Positions 19,435 to 27,829 of a stretch of 64,000 nucleotides of DNA are shown piece after piece. The DNA is from Ralstonia mannitolilytica (GTDB lineage: Bacteria > Pseudomonadota > Gammaproteobacteria > Burkholderiales > Burkholderiaceae). Location of the stretch: assembly GCF_905397375.1 (NCBI RefSeq), contig NZ_CAJPVG010000002.1:248001-312000 (forward strand), read 5' to 3'. The stretch's first letter is position 1. Each line of letters starts with the position of its first letter. Below the pieces are notes generated by a model. That model made no database searches. It worked only from the letters and a program-made list of their open reading frames with translations, and had not been told where the DNA came from. The position numbers and the translations under genes are program-made.

Positions 19435-19481
19435 TCGCACCGCGCGGCGCGCTGATATGTGCGCCGCAGCCGCCCTAGGCA

Positions 19482-19517
19482 AAGCCGTTTCCGACCATGT
19501 CTGGAAACGGCTTTTTT
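19482..19517 (+). terminator. intrinsic terminator after etfA
   Basis: An 11-bp stem AAGCCGTTTCC/GGAAACGGCTT with a 10-nt loop runs into a T-tract. Confidence 0.93.
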
Positions 19518-19532
19518 ATGCGCCCGAGCGCC

Positions 19533-19579
19533 ATCAGGACGGCGCGGACGAGTGGACCGAGCTGACGTTTCGTCCTGAT
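19533..19579 (+). repeat. inverted repeat in the leader of the acyl-CoA dehydrogenase gene
   Basis: ATCAGGACG (19533-19541) and CGTCCTGAT (19571-19579) are perfect inverted copies 29 bp apart, ending 28 bp before the start codon. It could be a leader hairpin or a chance match; there is no U-tract. Confidence 0.4.
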
Positions 19580-19606
19580 CGCGCTTAACGAGAGTTGGAG
19601 AGAGAC

Positions 19607-21391
19607 ATGACTTATCAAGCCCCCGTCAAGGACATGCTGTTCGTGATGAACGAGCTCGCTGGCCTGGACAATGTTGCCAAGCTGCCCGGCTTTGAAGACG
19701 CCACTGCCGACACCGCCCAGGCCGTGCTGGAAGAAAGCGCGCGCTTTACCGGTGAGGTCGTTGCGCCGCTCAATGTGGAAGGCGATCGGAACCCGAGCAG
19801 CTGGAAGGACGGCGTCGTGACGGCCACGCCGGGTTTCAAGGAGGCCTTTGCCCAGTTCGGCCAGGGCGGCTGGCAGGGCGTGCAGCACCCGGTGGAGTAC
19901 GGCGGCCAGGGCCTGCCCAAGCTGATCGCCACGGCGTGCATCGAGATGCTCAACGCAGCCAACCTGTCGTTCGCGCTGTGCCCGCTGCTGACCGACGGCG
20001 CCATCGAAGCGCTGCTGACGGCCGGTACGGAAGCGCAGAAGCAGTTGTTCGTACCGAAGCTCATCTCGGGCGAATGGACCGGCACGATGAACCTGACCGA
20101 GCCGCAGGCCGGTTCCGACTTGGCACTCGTGCGCACCCGCGCCGAGCCGGTGGGCGACGGTACCTACAAGATCTTCGGCACGAAGATCTTCATCACCTGG
20201 GGCGAGCACGACATGGCCGAGAACATCGTCCACCTGGTGCTGGCGCGCACGCCGGGTGCACCGGAAGGTGTGAAGGGCATCTCGCTGTTCGTGGTGCCGA
20301 AGTTCCTCGTGAACGACGATGGCTCGCTGGGCCCGCGCAACGACGTGCACTGCGTGTCGATCGAGCACAAGCTCGGCATCAAGGCGAGCCCCACGGCCGT
20401 GCTGCAGTTCGGCGACCACGGCGGCGCGATCGGCACGTTGGTCGGCGAAGAAAACCGCGGCCTTGAATACATGTTCATCATGATGAATGCCGCGCGCTAC
20501 GCCGTTGGCATGCAGGGCATCGGCGTGTCGGAGCGCGCGTATCAGAAGGCCGTCGCCTATGCACGTGAACGCGTGCAGAGTCGTCCGGTGGACGGCTCCG
20601 CCACCAAGGCGGTGCCGATCATCCATCACCCCGATGTGAAGCGCATGCTGCTGACGATGCGCGCCATGACCGAGGGCGCGCGTGCGTTGGCCTACGTGGC
20701 CGCCGCCGCATGCGATGCCGGCCATCATGCAGTCGACGAATCGATGCGCAAGCAGAATGCAGCGCTGTACGAATTCCTCGTGCCGATTGTCAAGGGCTGG
20801 AGCACGGAGATGTCCATCGACGTGACGAGCCTAGGCGTGCAGGTGCACGGCGGCATGGGCTTCATCGAAGAGACGGGCGCTGCGCAGTATTACCGCGACG
20901 CGCGCATCCTGCCGATCTACGAAGGCACCACCGCCATCCAGGCCAACGACCTGATCGGCCGCAAGACGGTACGTGACGGTGGTGCCGTGGCGCTGGGCAT
21001 CTGCGCGGAAATCGCCAAGGTGGAAGCGGCGCTGGCCGCTGAGGGGGGGGCGCATTGCGAGGCCATGCGTGCGCGGCTGGCGGCCGGCCGTGAGGCGATG
21101 GAGTCGGTGGTGCGTTTTGTGGTCGCGCAAACCAAGGCGCAGCCGAACGCCGTCTTTGCGGGCAGCGTGCCCTACCTGCGCCTGTGCGGCATCGTGTTGT
21201 CGGGCTGGCAGATGGCCCGTGCGCTGCTCGTTGCCATCGACCGCGAAAGCGACGACCCGAACTTCTACGGCGCGAAGATCGCCACGGCACGCGTGTTTGC
21301 CGACGTGCTGCTTACGCAGGCGCCTGGCATTGCGCAGAGCATTCTCACCGGTGGCGAGACCATCGGCGCCGTGCCGGAAGCGCAGTTCTAA
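19607..21391 (+). CDS. acyl-CoA dehydrogenase (about 600-residue class)
   Basis: The 594-residue flavoprotein oxidises an acyl-CoA to the enoyl-CoA. MNLTEPQAGSDLALVRTRAE is the flavin/substrate signature, and GVQVHGGMGFIEETGAAQYYRDARILPIYEGTTAIQ follows near residues 410-445, shown here only by its key parts VHGGMGF and IYEGTTAIQ. A C-terminal extension of about 120 residues marks the long class. It sits after etfBA, its likely electron acceptor. GGAGAGAG precedes the ATG at 19607. A run of eight G occurs at 21043-21050. Chain-length specificity cannot be told. Confidence 0.93.
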   Translation: MTYQAPVKDMLFVMNELAGLDNVAKLPGFEDATADTAQAVLEESARFTGEVVAPLNVEGDRNPSSWKDGVVTATPGFKEAFAQFGQGGWQGVQHPVEYGGQGLPKLIATACIEMLNAANLSFALCPLLTDGAIEALLTAGTEAQKQLFVPKLISGEWTGTMNLTEPQAGSDLALVRTRAEPVGDGTYKIFGTKIFITWGEHDMAENIVHLVLARTPGAPEGVKGISLFVVPKFLVNDDGSLGPRNDVHCVSIEHKLGIKASPTAVLQFGDHGGAIGTLVGEENRGLEYMFIMMNAARYAVGMQGIGVSERAYQKAVAYARERVQSRPVDGSATKAVPIIHHPDVKRMLLTMRAMTEGARALAYVAAAACDAGHHAVDESMRKQNAALYEFLVPIVKGWSTEMSIDVTSLGVQVHGGMGFIEETGAAQYYRDARILPIYEGTTAIQANDLIGRKTVRDGGAVALGICAEIAKVEAALAAEGGAHCEAMRARLAAGREAMESVVRFVVAQTKAQPNAVFAGSVPYLRLCGIVLSGWQMARALLVAIDRESDDPNFYGAKIATARVFADVLLTQAPGIAQSILTGGETIGAVPEAQF

Positions 21392-21422
21392 ACCGCACTG
21401 CCGGGCAGCATCGACCGGCATG

Positions 21423-21450
21423 AAAAAAGGGAGGCCTCGGCCTCCCTTTT
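21423..21450. terminator. bidirectional terminator between the acyl-CoA dehydrogenase gene and dadA
   Basis: AAAAGGGAGGC pairs with GCCTCCCTTTT around a small loop, giving T-tracts on both strands between two convergent genes. Confidence 0.9.
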
Positions 21451-21468
21451 GCGTTGGTGCGACGGCGC

Positions 21469-22758
21469 TCAGGCCAGCGCAGGCTTGCCTGCCGGCATCG
21501 GCGAACCGCCAAGGTAGCGATACACCGAGAGGTCATCCGCGCGAATGGCGGGCGAACGACCCGACACCAGATCCGACAGCAACTTGCCTGAGCCGCACGC
21601 CATGGTCCACCCCAACGTGCCGTGGCCGGTGTTGAGCCACAGGCCGCGCACCGGCGTCTGGCCGACGATCGGCGTGCCGTCCGGCGTCATCGGGCGCAGG
21701 CCGGTCCAGAACGAGGCCTGCGACACATCGCCGGCACCCGGGAACAGATCGTTCACCACGAATTCCAGCGTCTTGCGCTTGCCTGGGTCCAGCCGCTTGT
21801 CGTAACCGACGATCTGCGCCATGCCGCCCACGCGGATGCGGCTGTCGAAGCGCGTGACGGCCACCTTGTACGTCTCGTCGAGAATGGTCGAGACGGGGCT
21901 CTTCTCGGCGTCCGTCATCGGCACGGTGATCGAGAAACCCTTGAGCGGATACACCGGTACGTTCACAAGGTTCTTCAGGAACGGCGTGCTGTAGCTGCCC
22001 AGCGCCACCACCACGAGGTCGGCATCGATCGGCTGGCCGTCGACCAGCGCGCCGCGCACGGCGTCGTTCTTGAAGATGAGGCTGTTGATGGTGCTGTTGA
22101 AACGGAAGCGCACGCCGAGCTGTTCCGCCATCGCAGCGAGGCGCGTGGTGAAGAGCTGGCAATCGCCCGTTTCGTCGTTGGGCAGGCGCAAGCCACCGGC
22201 CAGCTTGTGGCGGGTCGAGGCCAGGCCCGGTTCACTGCGCACGAGGTCGTCGCGCGAAAGCAGTTCGTACGGCACGCCGGCGCGCTCCAGCACGGCGATG
22301 TCGTTCGCGGCGCTGTCGAGCTGCTGCTGGGTGCGGAAGATCTGCAGCGTGCCTTGCTGGCGGCCTTCGTAGGCGATGCCGGTGTCGGCGCGCAGCTCGC
22401 GGATGCAGTCGCGGCTGTACTCGGCCAGGCGGACCATGCGCTCCTTGTTCTGCGCATAGCTGGCCGCGTCGCAGTTGCGCAGCATCTGCCACATCCACTT
22501 GAGCTGGAACAGGGTGCCGTCCGGGCGGATGGTGAGCGGTGCGTGCTCCTGGAACATCCATTTGATGGCCTTGAGCGGCACGCCGGGTGCAGCCCACGGC
22601 GACGCATAGCCGGGCGAGATCTGGCCGGCGTTGGCAAAGCTGGTCTCGAGCGCCGGGCCGGCTTCGCGGTCGACGACGGTGACTTCATGGCCGGCGCGGG
22701 CCAGGTAATAGGCGCTGGTAACGCCGATCACGCCGCTGCCAAGAACGAGCACGCGCAT
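21469..22758 (-). CDS. dadA: D-amino acid dehydrogenase, small subunit
   Basis: The 429-residue FAD enzyme oxidises D-amino acids, chiefly D-alanine, to keto acids and ammonia at the membrane. [20 protein letters not shown] (residues 4-23) is the FAD site; [21 protein letters not shown] and [15 protein letters not shown] are DadA hallmarks. The start at 22758 puts the dinucleotide-binding fold at the N-terminus. It is divergent from an Lrp-type regulator gene, its likely controller. No alanine racemase gene (dadX) is next to it. Confidence 0.95.
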   Translation of the reverse strand: MRVLVLGSGVIGVTSAYYLARAGHEVTVVDREAGPALETSFANAGQISPGYASPWAAPGVPLKAIKWMFQEHAPLTIRPDGTLFQLKWMWQMLRNCDAASYAQNKERMVRLAEYSRDCIRELRADTGIAYEGRQQGTLQIFRTQQQLDSAANDIAVLERAGVPYELLSRDDLVRSEPGLASTRHKLAGGLRLPNDETGDCQLFTTRLAAMAEQLGVRFRFNSTINSLIFKNDAVRGALVDGQPIDADLVVVALGSYSTPFLKNLVNVPVYPLKGFSITVPMTDAEKSPVSTILDETYKVAVTRFDSRIRVGGMAQIVGYDKRLDPGKRKTLEFVVNDLFPGAGDVSQASFWTGLRPMTPDGTPIVGQTPVRGLWLNTGHGTLGWTMACGSGKLLSDLVSGRSPAIRADDLSVYRYLGGSPMPAGKPALA

Positions 22759-22776
22759 GCTGATACTCCCCGGGGA

Positions 22777-22810
22777 TACGTAGACGATAGATGCCGCTAT
22801 CGTATTCGTA
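22777..22810. repeat. imperfect palindrome between dadA and the Lrp-type gene
   Basis: ACGATAG (22784-22790) and CTATCGT (22797-22803) form a perfect 7-bp inverted repeat with a 6-bp centre, flanked by TACG and CGTA as a further matching pair. It lies just upstream of dadA in the divergent promoter region, so it is a plausible operator for the neighbouring regulator. Confidence 0.55.
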
Positions 22811-22823
22811 CATTTCCAGCAAT

Positions 22824-22848
22824 TGTTTCTGTATATTCTCGGGAAACA
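22824..22848. repeat. second inverted repeat in the dadA-lrp intergenic region
   Basis: TGTTTC and GAAACA are inverted around TGTATATTCTCGG. The AT-rich centre includes a possible plus-strand -10 (TATATT, 22832-22837) for the regulator gene, so binding here could repress it. Confidence 0.4.
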
Positions 22849-22891
22849 GGAACAACTTCGATTTTGGGCCCGGCTGCGGCTCCCCTTGATC

Positions 22892-23389
22892 ATGCGAACC
22901 CAGCGCAAGCCCGTGCGGGCCCTCGACAAGCTCGACCGCCGCATCCTCGACCTGCTGCAGAAGGACGGGCGGCTCTCCATGAAGGAACTGTCGGAGGCCG
23001 TCGGCCTGACCATCACGCCGTGCATCGAGCGCGTCAAACGCCTGGAGCGCGAAGGCTTCATCCTCGGCTATTACGCGCGGCTGAATCCCGCCATGCTCGG
23101 GGCTTCGCTCCTCGTGTTCGTCGAGATCAGCCTGGGCAGCAAATCCGGCAACATGTTCGAGCAGTTCCGGCGCGAGGTCCTGCGCATTCCCGAGGTGTTG
23201 GAGTGCCACCTCGTCTCGGGTGATTTCGACTACCTCATCAAGGCGCGCATCCGCGAGATGAGCGAATACCGGCGCCTGCTGGGCGACATCCTGCTGCAGT
23301 TGCCCGGCGCGGTGCAGTCAAAGAGCTACATCGTGATGGAGGAGATCAAGGAGACGCTCGCCATCGACGTGACGGAAGAGGGCGGGTGA
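22892..23389 (+). CDS. Lrp/AsnC-family transcriptional regulator
   Basis: The 165-residue protein has an N-terminal winged helix ([20 protein letters not shown], then [17 protein letters not shown]) and a C-terminal effector-binding domain ([20 protein letters not shown]). Lrp-family octamers sense amino acids and wrap DNA. Being divergent from dadA, it probably controls D- or L-alanine catabolism, as DadR/Lrp does elsewhere; that link is inferred from position. The start at 22892 ([17 protein letters not shown]) is preferred; the frame is open to 22823. Confidence 0.9.
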   Translation: MRTQRKPVRALDKLDRRILDLLQKDGRLSMKELSEAVGLTITPCIERVKRLEREGFILGYYARLNPAMLGASLLVFVEISLGSKSGNMFEQFRREVLRIPEVLECHLVSGDFDYLIKARIREMSEYRRLLGDILLQLPGAVQSKSYIVMEEIKETLAIDVTEEGG

Positions 23390-23450
23390 CGTCGCACTGT
23401 CACGGAAGCGCCTTACGCTGGCCGGCATTTCGATCCCGTATGCCGATGCC

Positions 23451-25070
23451 ATGTCCGACCAGCCGATCTTCAAGCCGACCCGCCGCACGCTGATCAAGGG
23501 TCTTGTTTCCGCCGGCGGCGCCGCGTTGCTCGGCGCGCGAATCGGGGAAGTGCTCGCGCAGGGCGTCGCGCCTGCCGTGGTGACGTCCGAGCGACTGCGT
23601 CCGCAAGTGCCCGGCGCCGTGATGAGCGGCGATATCACCGCGGACAGCGCGATCGTGTGGAGCCGGACCGACCGTCCGGCGCGCATGATCGTCGAATATT
23701 CGAGCGACGCCGCCTTCAAGCACGTCGCCCGCCGCGTGGGCCCCGCTGCCATCGAGGGCAACGGCCTCACGGCCCGCGTTGACCTGACCGGCCTGCCCGC
23801 CGGTGCCGATGTGTTCTACCGCGTCCGCTTTCAGGATCTCGTGCACGACAAGGCATTCAGCGAGCCCGTCAGCGGCCGCCTCCGAACCGCGCCCGTGCAG
23901 GCCGATCGGCCGATCTGCTTCGTCTTCTCCGGCGATGAAGCCGGGCAGGGCTGGGGCATCAATGAGCGCTTCGGCGGCTACCGCCTGTACGAAGCGATGC
24001 GCCGCGAATCGCCCGACTTCTTCATCCACTCCGGCGACCAGATTTACGCCGACGGCCCCATCCAGGCAGAGGTGAAGCTGCCGGACGGCTCGCTGTGGAC
24101 CAATCTCGTCACCGAAGCCAAGTCGCACGTCGCGCAAACGCTGGACCATTACCGCGGCGCCTTCGCTTACAACCAACTCGACAGGAACAAGCGTCGCTTC
24201 GCCGCCGAAGTGCCGTTCCTCGTGCAATGGGACGATCACGAGGTGCGCAACAACTGGTATCCCGGTCAGCAGATCGGCCCGGAAGAGAAGCGCTACCAGG
24301 AGCGCAGCGCGTCGCTGCTCGCCGCGCGGGCGAAGCAGGCGATGTTCGAATACAACCCGTTCCGCTTCAACCCGCTCGACCCGGAGCAGATCTACCGCGC
24401 GTTCCAATACGGCCCGCTGCTCGACGTCTTCATGCTCGATGAGCGCAGCTATCGCGGCCGCAATTCGCCGAATCGCCAGACCACGCTCGATGCAGACTCC
24501 GCCTTCCTTGGCCCAGCCCAGACGGCGTGGCTCAAGCAATCACTCAAGCAATCGAAGGCGACGTGGAAAGTGATTGCCAGCGACATGCCGATCTCGCTGG
24601 TGGTGCCCGACCTGAACCCGGACGTACCCAAGGGCACCTACGAAGCGTGGGCGAACGCCGATGACGGCGGGCCGTCCGGCCGCGAGCTGGAACTGGCCGA
24701 GCTCCTGCGCTTCATCAAGCACGAGAACATCCAGAACGTGGTGTGGGTGACGGCCGATGTGCACTACGCGCAGGCCACGTACTATCACCCGTCGCGCGCG
24801 AAGTTCACGGAGTTCAAACCGTTCTGGGAATTTGTCGGCGGCCCGATCAACGCGGGCACGTTCGGGCCCAACGAGGTCGACCAAACCTTCGGGCCGGATG
24901 TGCGTTACGTCAGCATCCCGAAGGACAATCCGCAGAACCAGTCGCCCGCCGCGCTGCAGCAGTACTACGGCCGCGCGAGGATCGATCCCGCCACGCGCAC
25001 GATGCACGTGTCGCTGCACGACCTTGACGGCAAATCGCTCTGGGAAGTGACGCTCGACCCGGAAGCGTAG
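23451..25070 (+). CDS. PhoD-like alkaline phosphatase/phosphodiesterase, Tat-exported
   Basis: The 539-residue protein begins with a twin-arginine signal (RRTLIKGLVSAGGAALLGAR), expected to export it folded. PhoD features follow: an N-terminal domain (about 50-150), then the metal-binding core with FSGDEAGQGWG, FFIHSGDQIYADGP, WDDHEVRNNW and VTADVHYAQATYY. PhoD enzymes use calcium and iron to release phosphate from phosphodiesters. No pho box or phosphate-uptake gene is visible nearby, so control is unknown. Confidence 0.9.
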   Translation: MSDQPIFKPTRRTLIKGLVSAGGAALLGARIGEVLAQGVAPAVVTSERLRPQVPGAVMSGDITADSAIVWSRTDRPARMIVEYSSDAAFKHVARRVGPAAIEGNGLTARVDLTGLPAGADVFYRVRFQDLVHDKAFSEPVSGRLRTAPVQADRPICFVFSGDEAGQGWGINERFGGYRLYEAMRRESPDFFIHSGDQIYADGPIQAEVKLPDGSLWTNLVTEAKSHVAQTLDHYRGAFAYNQLDRNKRRFAAEVPFLVQWDDHEVRNNWYPGQQIGPEEKRYQERSASLLAARAKQAMFEYNPFRFNPLDPEQIYRAFQYGPLLDVFMLDERSYRGRNSPNRQTTLDADSAFLGPAQTAWLKQSLKQSKATWKVIASDMPISLVVPDLNPDVPKGTYEAWANADDGGPSGRELELAELLRFIKHENIQNVVWVTADVHYAQATYYHPSRAKFTEFKPFWEFVGGPINAGTFGPNEVDQTFGPDVRYVSIPKDNPQNQSPAALQQYYGRARIDPATRTMHVSLHDLDGKSLWEVTLDPEA

Positions 25071-25153
25071 CCGGCGCCACCCCAGCGGAACGCGGGCGGA
25101 TGCGATAGGATCAGCCCGGCCCCCGCATACGACTCCATTCCGCTGTGCCCGAT

Positions 25154-26278
25154 ATGTCCGACCGCCACGTCCCGCGCAAGGGACGCGGCGCCACCTCCAA
25201 TCTGCAAGGCCGTTTCGAACGCGATGAACGCACACGCGTCGATGACGGCTGGCAACCCCTCGTCGGCCAGTTCGACGCCGCCGACGCGCCGCCGCGCCTG
25301 CAGACGAGCGTCTCCATCGAACGCGCGCGCTCGATCCTGAGCCACAACCAGTCGCCCGACATTCCGTTCAGCGTGTCGCTCAATCCGTATCGCGGTTGCG
25401 AGCATGGTTGCGTGTATTGCTTCGCGCGGCCCACGCATGCGTATCTCGAACTGTCTCCCGGGCTCGATTTCGAGACGAAGCTGTTTGCCAAAACGAATGC
25501 CGCCGAGCTGCTGCGCGAAACGCTCGCCAAGCCGAGCTACCGCTGCGAGCCGATCGCGCTTGGCGTCAACACCGACGCCTACCAGCCCATCGAGCGCGAA
25601 CTGCGCATCACGCGCGACGTGCTGCAGGTCCTGCACGATTGCGACCACCCTGTGGGGCTCATCACCAAGTCGTCATTGATCGAGCGCGACATCGACCTGT
25701 TAGCGCCGATGGCCGCCAAGAACCTCGTCGTGGCGGCCGTGACGATCACCACGCTCGATGCCGACCTCGCGCGCAAGCTCGAGCCCCGCGCGGCCACGCC
25801 GTCGCGGCGGCTACGCACGATACGCACGTTGGCGGAAGCGGGCATTCCGGTGGGTGTGAGCGTCGCGCCGATGATCCCTTTCATCACCGACGACCACATG
25901 GAGCAGATTCTCGAAGCGTCACGCGAGGCCGGCGCCACGTACGCGAGCTACATCGTGCTGCGGCTGCCGAACGAGTTGAACGCCGTGTTCCAGGACTGGC
26001 TGACGGCGCATTTCCCCGATCGAGCGCAACGCGTGATGAACCGCGTTCGCGATCTGCACGGTGGTCAGGATTACAAGGCCGACTTCGCCACGCGCATGCG
26101 CGGCACCGGCATCTGGGCGGATTTGCTGCGCCAGCGCTTCTACAAGGCCGCCGACAGGCTCGGCTTCAGCTACCACCGCTACAACGAACGGGTGCTCGAC
26201 ACATCGCAGTTCAAACCGCCTGCGCGCGCGGCCAAGCCAAGAAAGCCCCTCGACGAGCGCCAGGGCAGCCTGTTCTGA
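25154..26278 (+). CDS. PA0069-type radical SAM protein
   Basis: The 374-residue protein contains a radical SAM cluster motif CEHGCVYC (Cys82, Cys86, Cys89). It is followed by FARPTHAYLELSPGLDFETK, like the spore photoproduct lyase-related PA0069 family. VNTDAYQPIERELRITRDVL and SVAPMIPFITD continue the barrel. The reaction is unknown. I chose the ATG at 25154; a GTG at 25145 adds three residues. No neighbour suggests a pathway. Confidence 0.85.
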   Translation: MSDRHVPRKGRGATSNLQGRFERDERTRVDDGWQPLVGQFDAADAPPRLQTSVSIERARSILSHNQSPDIPFSVSLNPYRGCEHGCVYCFARPTHAYLELSPGLDFETKLFAKTNAAELLRETLAKPSYRCEPIALGVNTDAYQPIERELRITRDVLQVLHDCDHPVGLITKSSLIERDIDLLAPMAAKNLVVAAVTITTLDADLARKLEPRAATPSRRLRTIRTLAEAGIPVGVSVAPMIPFITDDHMEQILEASREAGATYASYIVLRLPNELNAVFQDWLTAHFPDRAQRVMNRVRDLHGGQDYKADFATRMRGTGIWADLLRQRFYKAADRLGFSYHRYNERVLDTSQFKPPARAAKPRKPLDERQGSLF

Positions 26279-26283
26279 CCGGC

Positions 26284-26739
26284 TTATTGCGACAGTTCCT
26301 TCGCAGCCTGCACCTGCGATTCGAAATACGTCTGGAACGTGATGGCGAGCCCCGCCATCAGCAGGCCCGTACCGATCATCAGCGTCAGGATGGTAAGCAC
26401 CACCACAGGCCAGCCCGAGCGGGTGGGCGTGCCACCCGCGTTGAATTGCGTGTCCCATCTGTCATCGGGTCGCAGGCCGTAGACGAGCGCCGAAAGAAAC
26501 CCCGCCAGCACGGAAGATGCGCCGATGATGGCGCATACCCACCCCGGCACGCTGGCGCGCTGCGTCGACCACAGCAGCGCCACGCCGATCGCGCCGAGCA
26601 CCATCGCCATGACTTGGGCCCACGCCCAGAAGTCCCGCACGCCCCGCAGGTAGAAGCGGTGCGCGCCCACGCTTCCGAACAGAAAGGCGAGCAGCACGGT
26701 CAGCAGCTTGGATTTTTTTTCGAGGGTGGTGGAAGGCAT
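26284..26739 (-). CDS. TM2-domain membrane protein
   Basis: The 151-residue protein has an N-terminal TM2 domain (KSKLLTVLLAFLFGSVGAHR then FYLRG, residues 9-35) with two membrane helices, then two more hydrophobic segments (about 60-90 and 110-135). TM2 proteins are widespread and have no agreed function. The gene converges on the radical SAM gene with only 5 bp between the stops. Confidence 0.8.
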   Translation of the reverse strand: MPSTTLEKKSKLLTVLLAFLFGSVGAHRFYLRGVRDFWAWAQVMAMVLGAIGVALLWSTQRASVPGWVCAIIGASSVLAGFLSALVYGLRPDDRWDTQFNAGGTPTRSGWPVVVLTILTLMIGTGLLMAGLAITFQTYFESQVQAAKELSQ

Positions 26740-26743
26740 GGCG

Positions 26744-26797
26744 GGGCGTAGAACTCACGGCACGGCAAGAGGACACAGCGCCGCGCATTCTACGCCC
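26744..26797 (-). repeat. 10-bp inverted repeat in the TM2-gene leader
   Basis: GGGCGTAGAA (26744-26753) and TTCTACGCCC (26788-26797) are perfect inverted copies 34 bp apart, ending 5 bp from the start codon of the minus-strand gene. The distal arm overlaps a possible minus-strand -10 (TAGAAT). Confidence 0.45.
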
Positions 26798-26935
26798 AAC
26801 ACAAACCGCGGCGCAGCCAACGAGCGGCGCCGCGCACGCGTCTTAAAGACACATCAGCAATCTGGGGAATGGGCCGTCAATTCGGCCGGACGCGCACAGC
26901 CCTGGGCAGGCGCTGCGGTGGAGGGGGGAGCGGAG

Positions 26936-27118
26936 CTAAATCGGGACCGGACGCAGCGACGGCACACCCATCGAAGCCGTCAGGTCTTGCAGCATTTGCG
27001 GCGCCTGTTGGCGCAGGCTGGTTTCACCATAGAGCAGGTGAACGAGCATCAGCATGAAGGCGGAGGTCCATATCAGACCGAGGATGAGCCGCACATGGCG
27101 GTAGAGATTGGACAGCAT
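26936..27118 (-). CDS. small membrane protein of unknown function (60 residues)
   Basis: One membrane segment (about residues 11-30, LILGLIWTSAFMLMLVHLLY) is followed by a short polar tail. AGGTG six bases before the ATG is a fair ribosome site, which is the main support for its being real. I recognise no family. It lies between two other minus-strand genes of unknown role. Confidence 0.5.
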   Translation of the reverse strand: MLSNLYRHVRLILGLIWTSAFMLMLVHLLYGETSLRQQAPQMLQDLTASMGVPSLRPVPI

Positions 27119-27242
27119 TGAAGCACCTGTTGTCGTTGTGATCGGTGTGATGACGCGCGCACGTCGAGGCGCGGCGCGTCATCCAGTACGACAAGGCTGT
27201 CCGAGGGCAAGTTCCGGACGGTGAAGCGGTGCCCGCTTTGCA

Positions 27243-27632
27243 TCAGCCCCGGCGCGAACTGCGCCAGTTGCCTTGATCGGCGTTGCCGCGTTCCTGGCGC
27301 ATGCGCTCCTGCTGTTGCCAGTCGCCGCGGCCGCCGCTTTCGCGGGGCTGCACACGGCCGTTCAGGCGGTCATCGGCGCGTGCACGGGCTTCCATCCGCT
27401 CCATCTGCGCGCGGATCCGGGCCGCCTGGTCTTCGCGCGCGCCGGCGAAGAACTGCGCGACCAGCGGACGAGAGTGCGCGGCTGTGCCGGCGGTCATCGG
27501 CCATGCCGGCATGGGGGGCTCGGCGAAGGCGACGGCCGCCTGACGCGCCGTTGCGCTGGCAGCCAAGGCGCCCGCAGAGGCGACGATCAGAACACCCGCC
27601 GCCAACGGGCGAAGCAATGCGCGGATCGGCAT
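27243..27632 (-). CDS. predicted secreted protein of unknown function (129 residues)
   Basis: The N-terminus (MPIRALLRPLAAGVLIVASA, then GALAASA) is a clear signal peptide. The mature part is rich in Arg, Gln and Glu (RIRAQMERMEARARADD), likely helical then disordered, and ends in a Gly/Arg/Ser tail. GGAGATAG lies just before the ATG. No domain is recognised. It may be a lineage-restricted periplasmic protein. Confidence 0.6.
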   Translation of the reverse strand: MPIRALLRPLAAGVLIVASAGALAASATARQAAVAFAEPPMPAWPMTAGTAAHSRPLVAQFFAGAREDQAARIRAQMERMEARARADDRLNGRVQPRESGGRGDWQQQERMRQERGNADQGNWRSSRRG

Positions 27633-27829
27633 GGCTATCTCCTGTCGGGCGAAGGTTCAAAAGCACCACGCGCCGCAGGCATTGTTGGTACGAGGGAGAC
27701 AGAGCAGCAACGCGTGTTCATGCCTGTCAATGTACGGCTTCAGTGAGGGTGCATCCACTGTCCAAAGGTTTCCTGTGTAACGAGATGTTTCCCTCACGCC
27801 CGGGGCCCTGCTTGAAGGGGGCGTGTACG

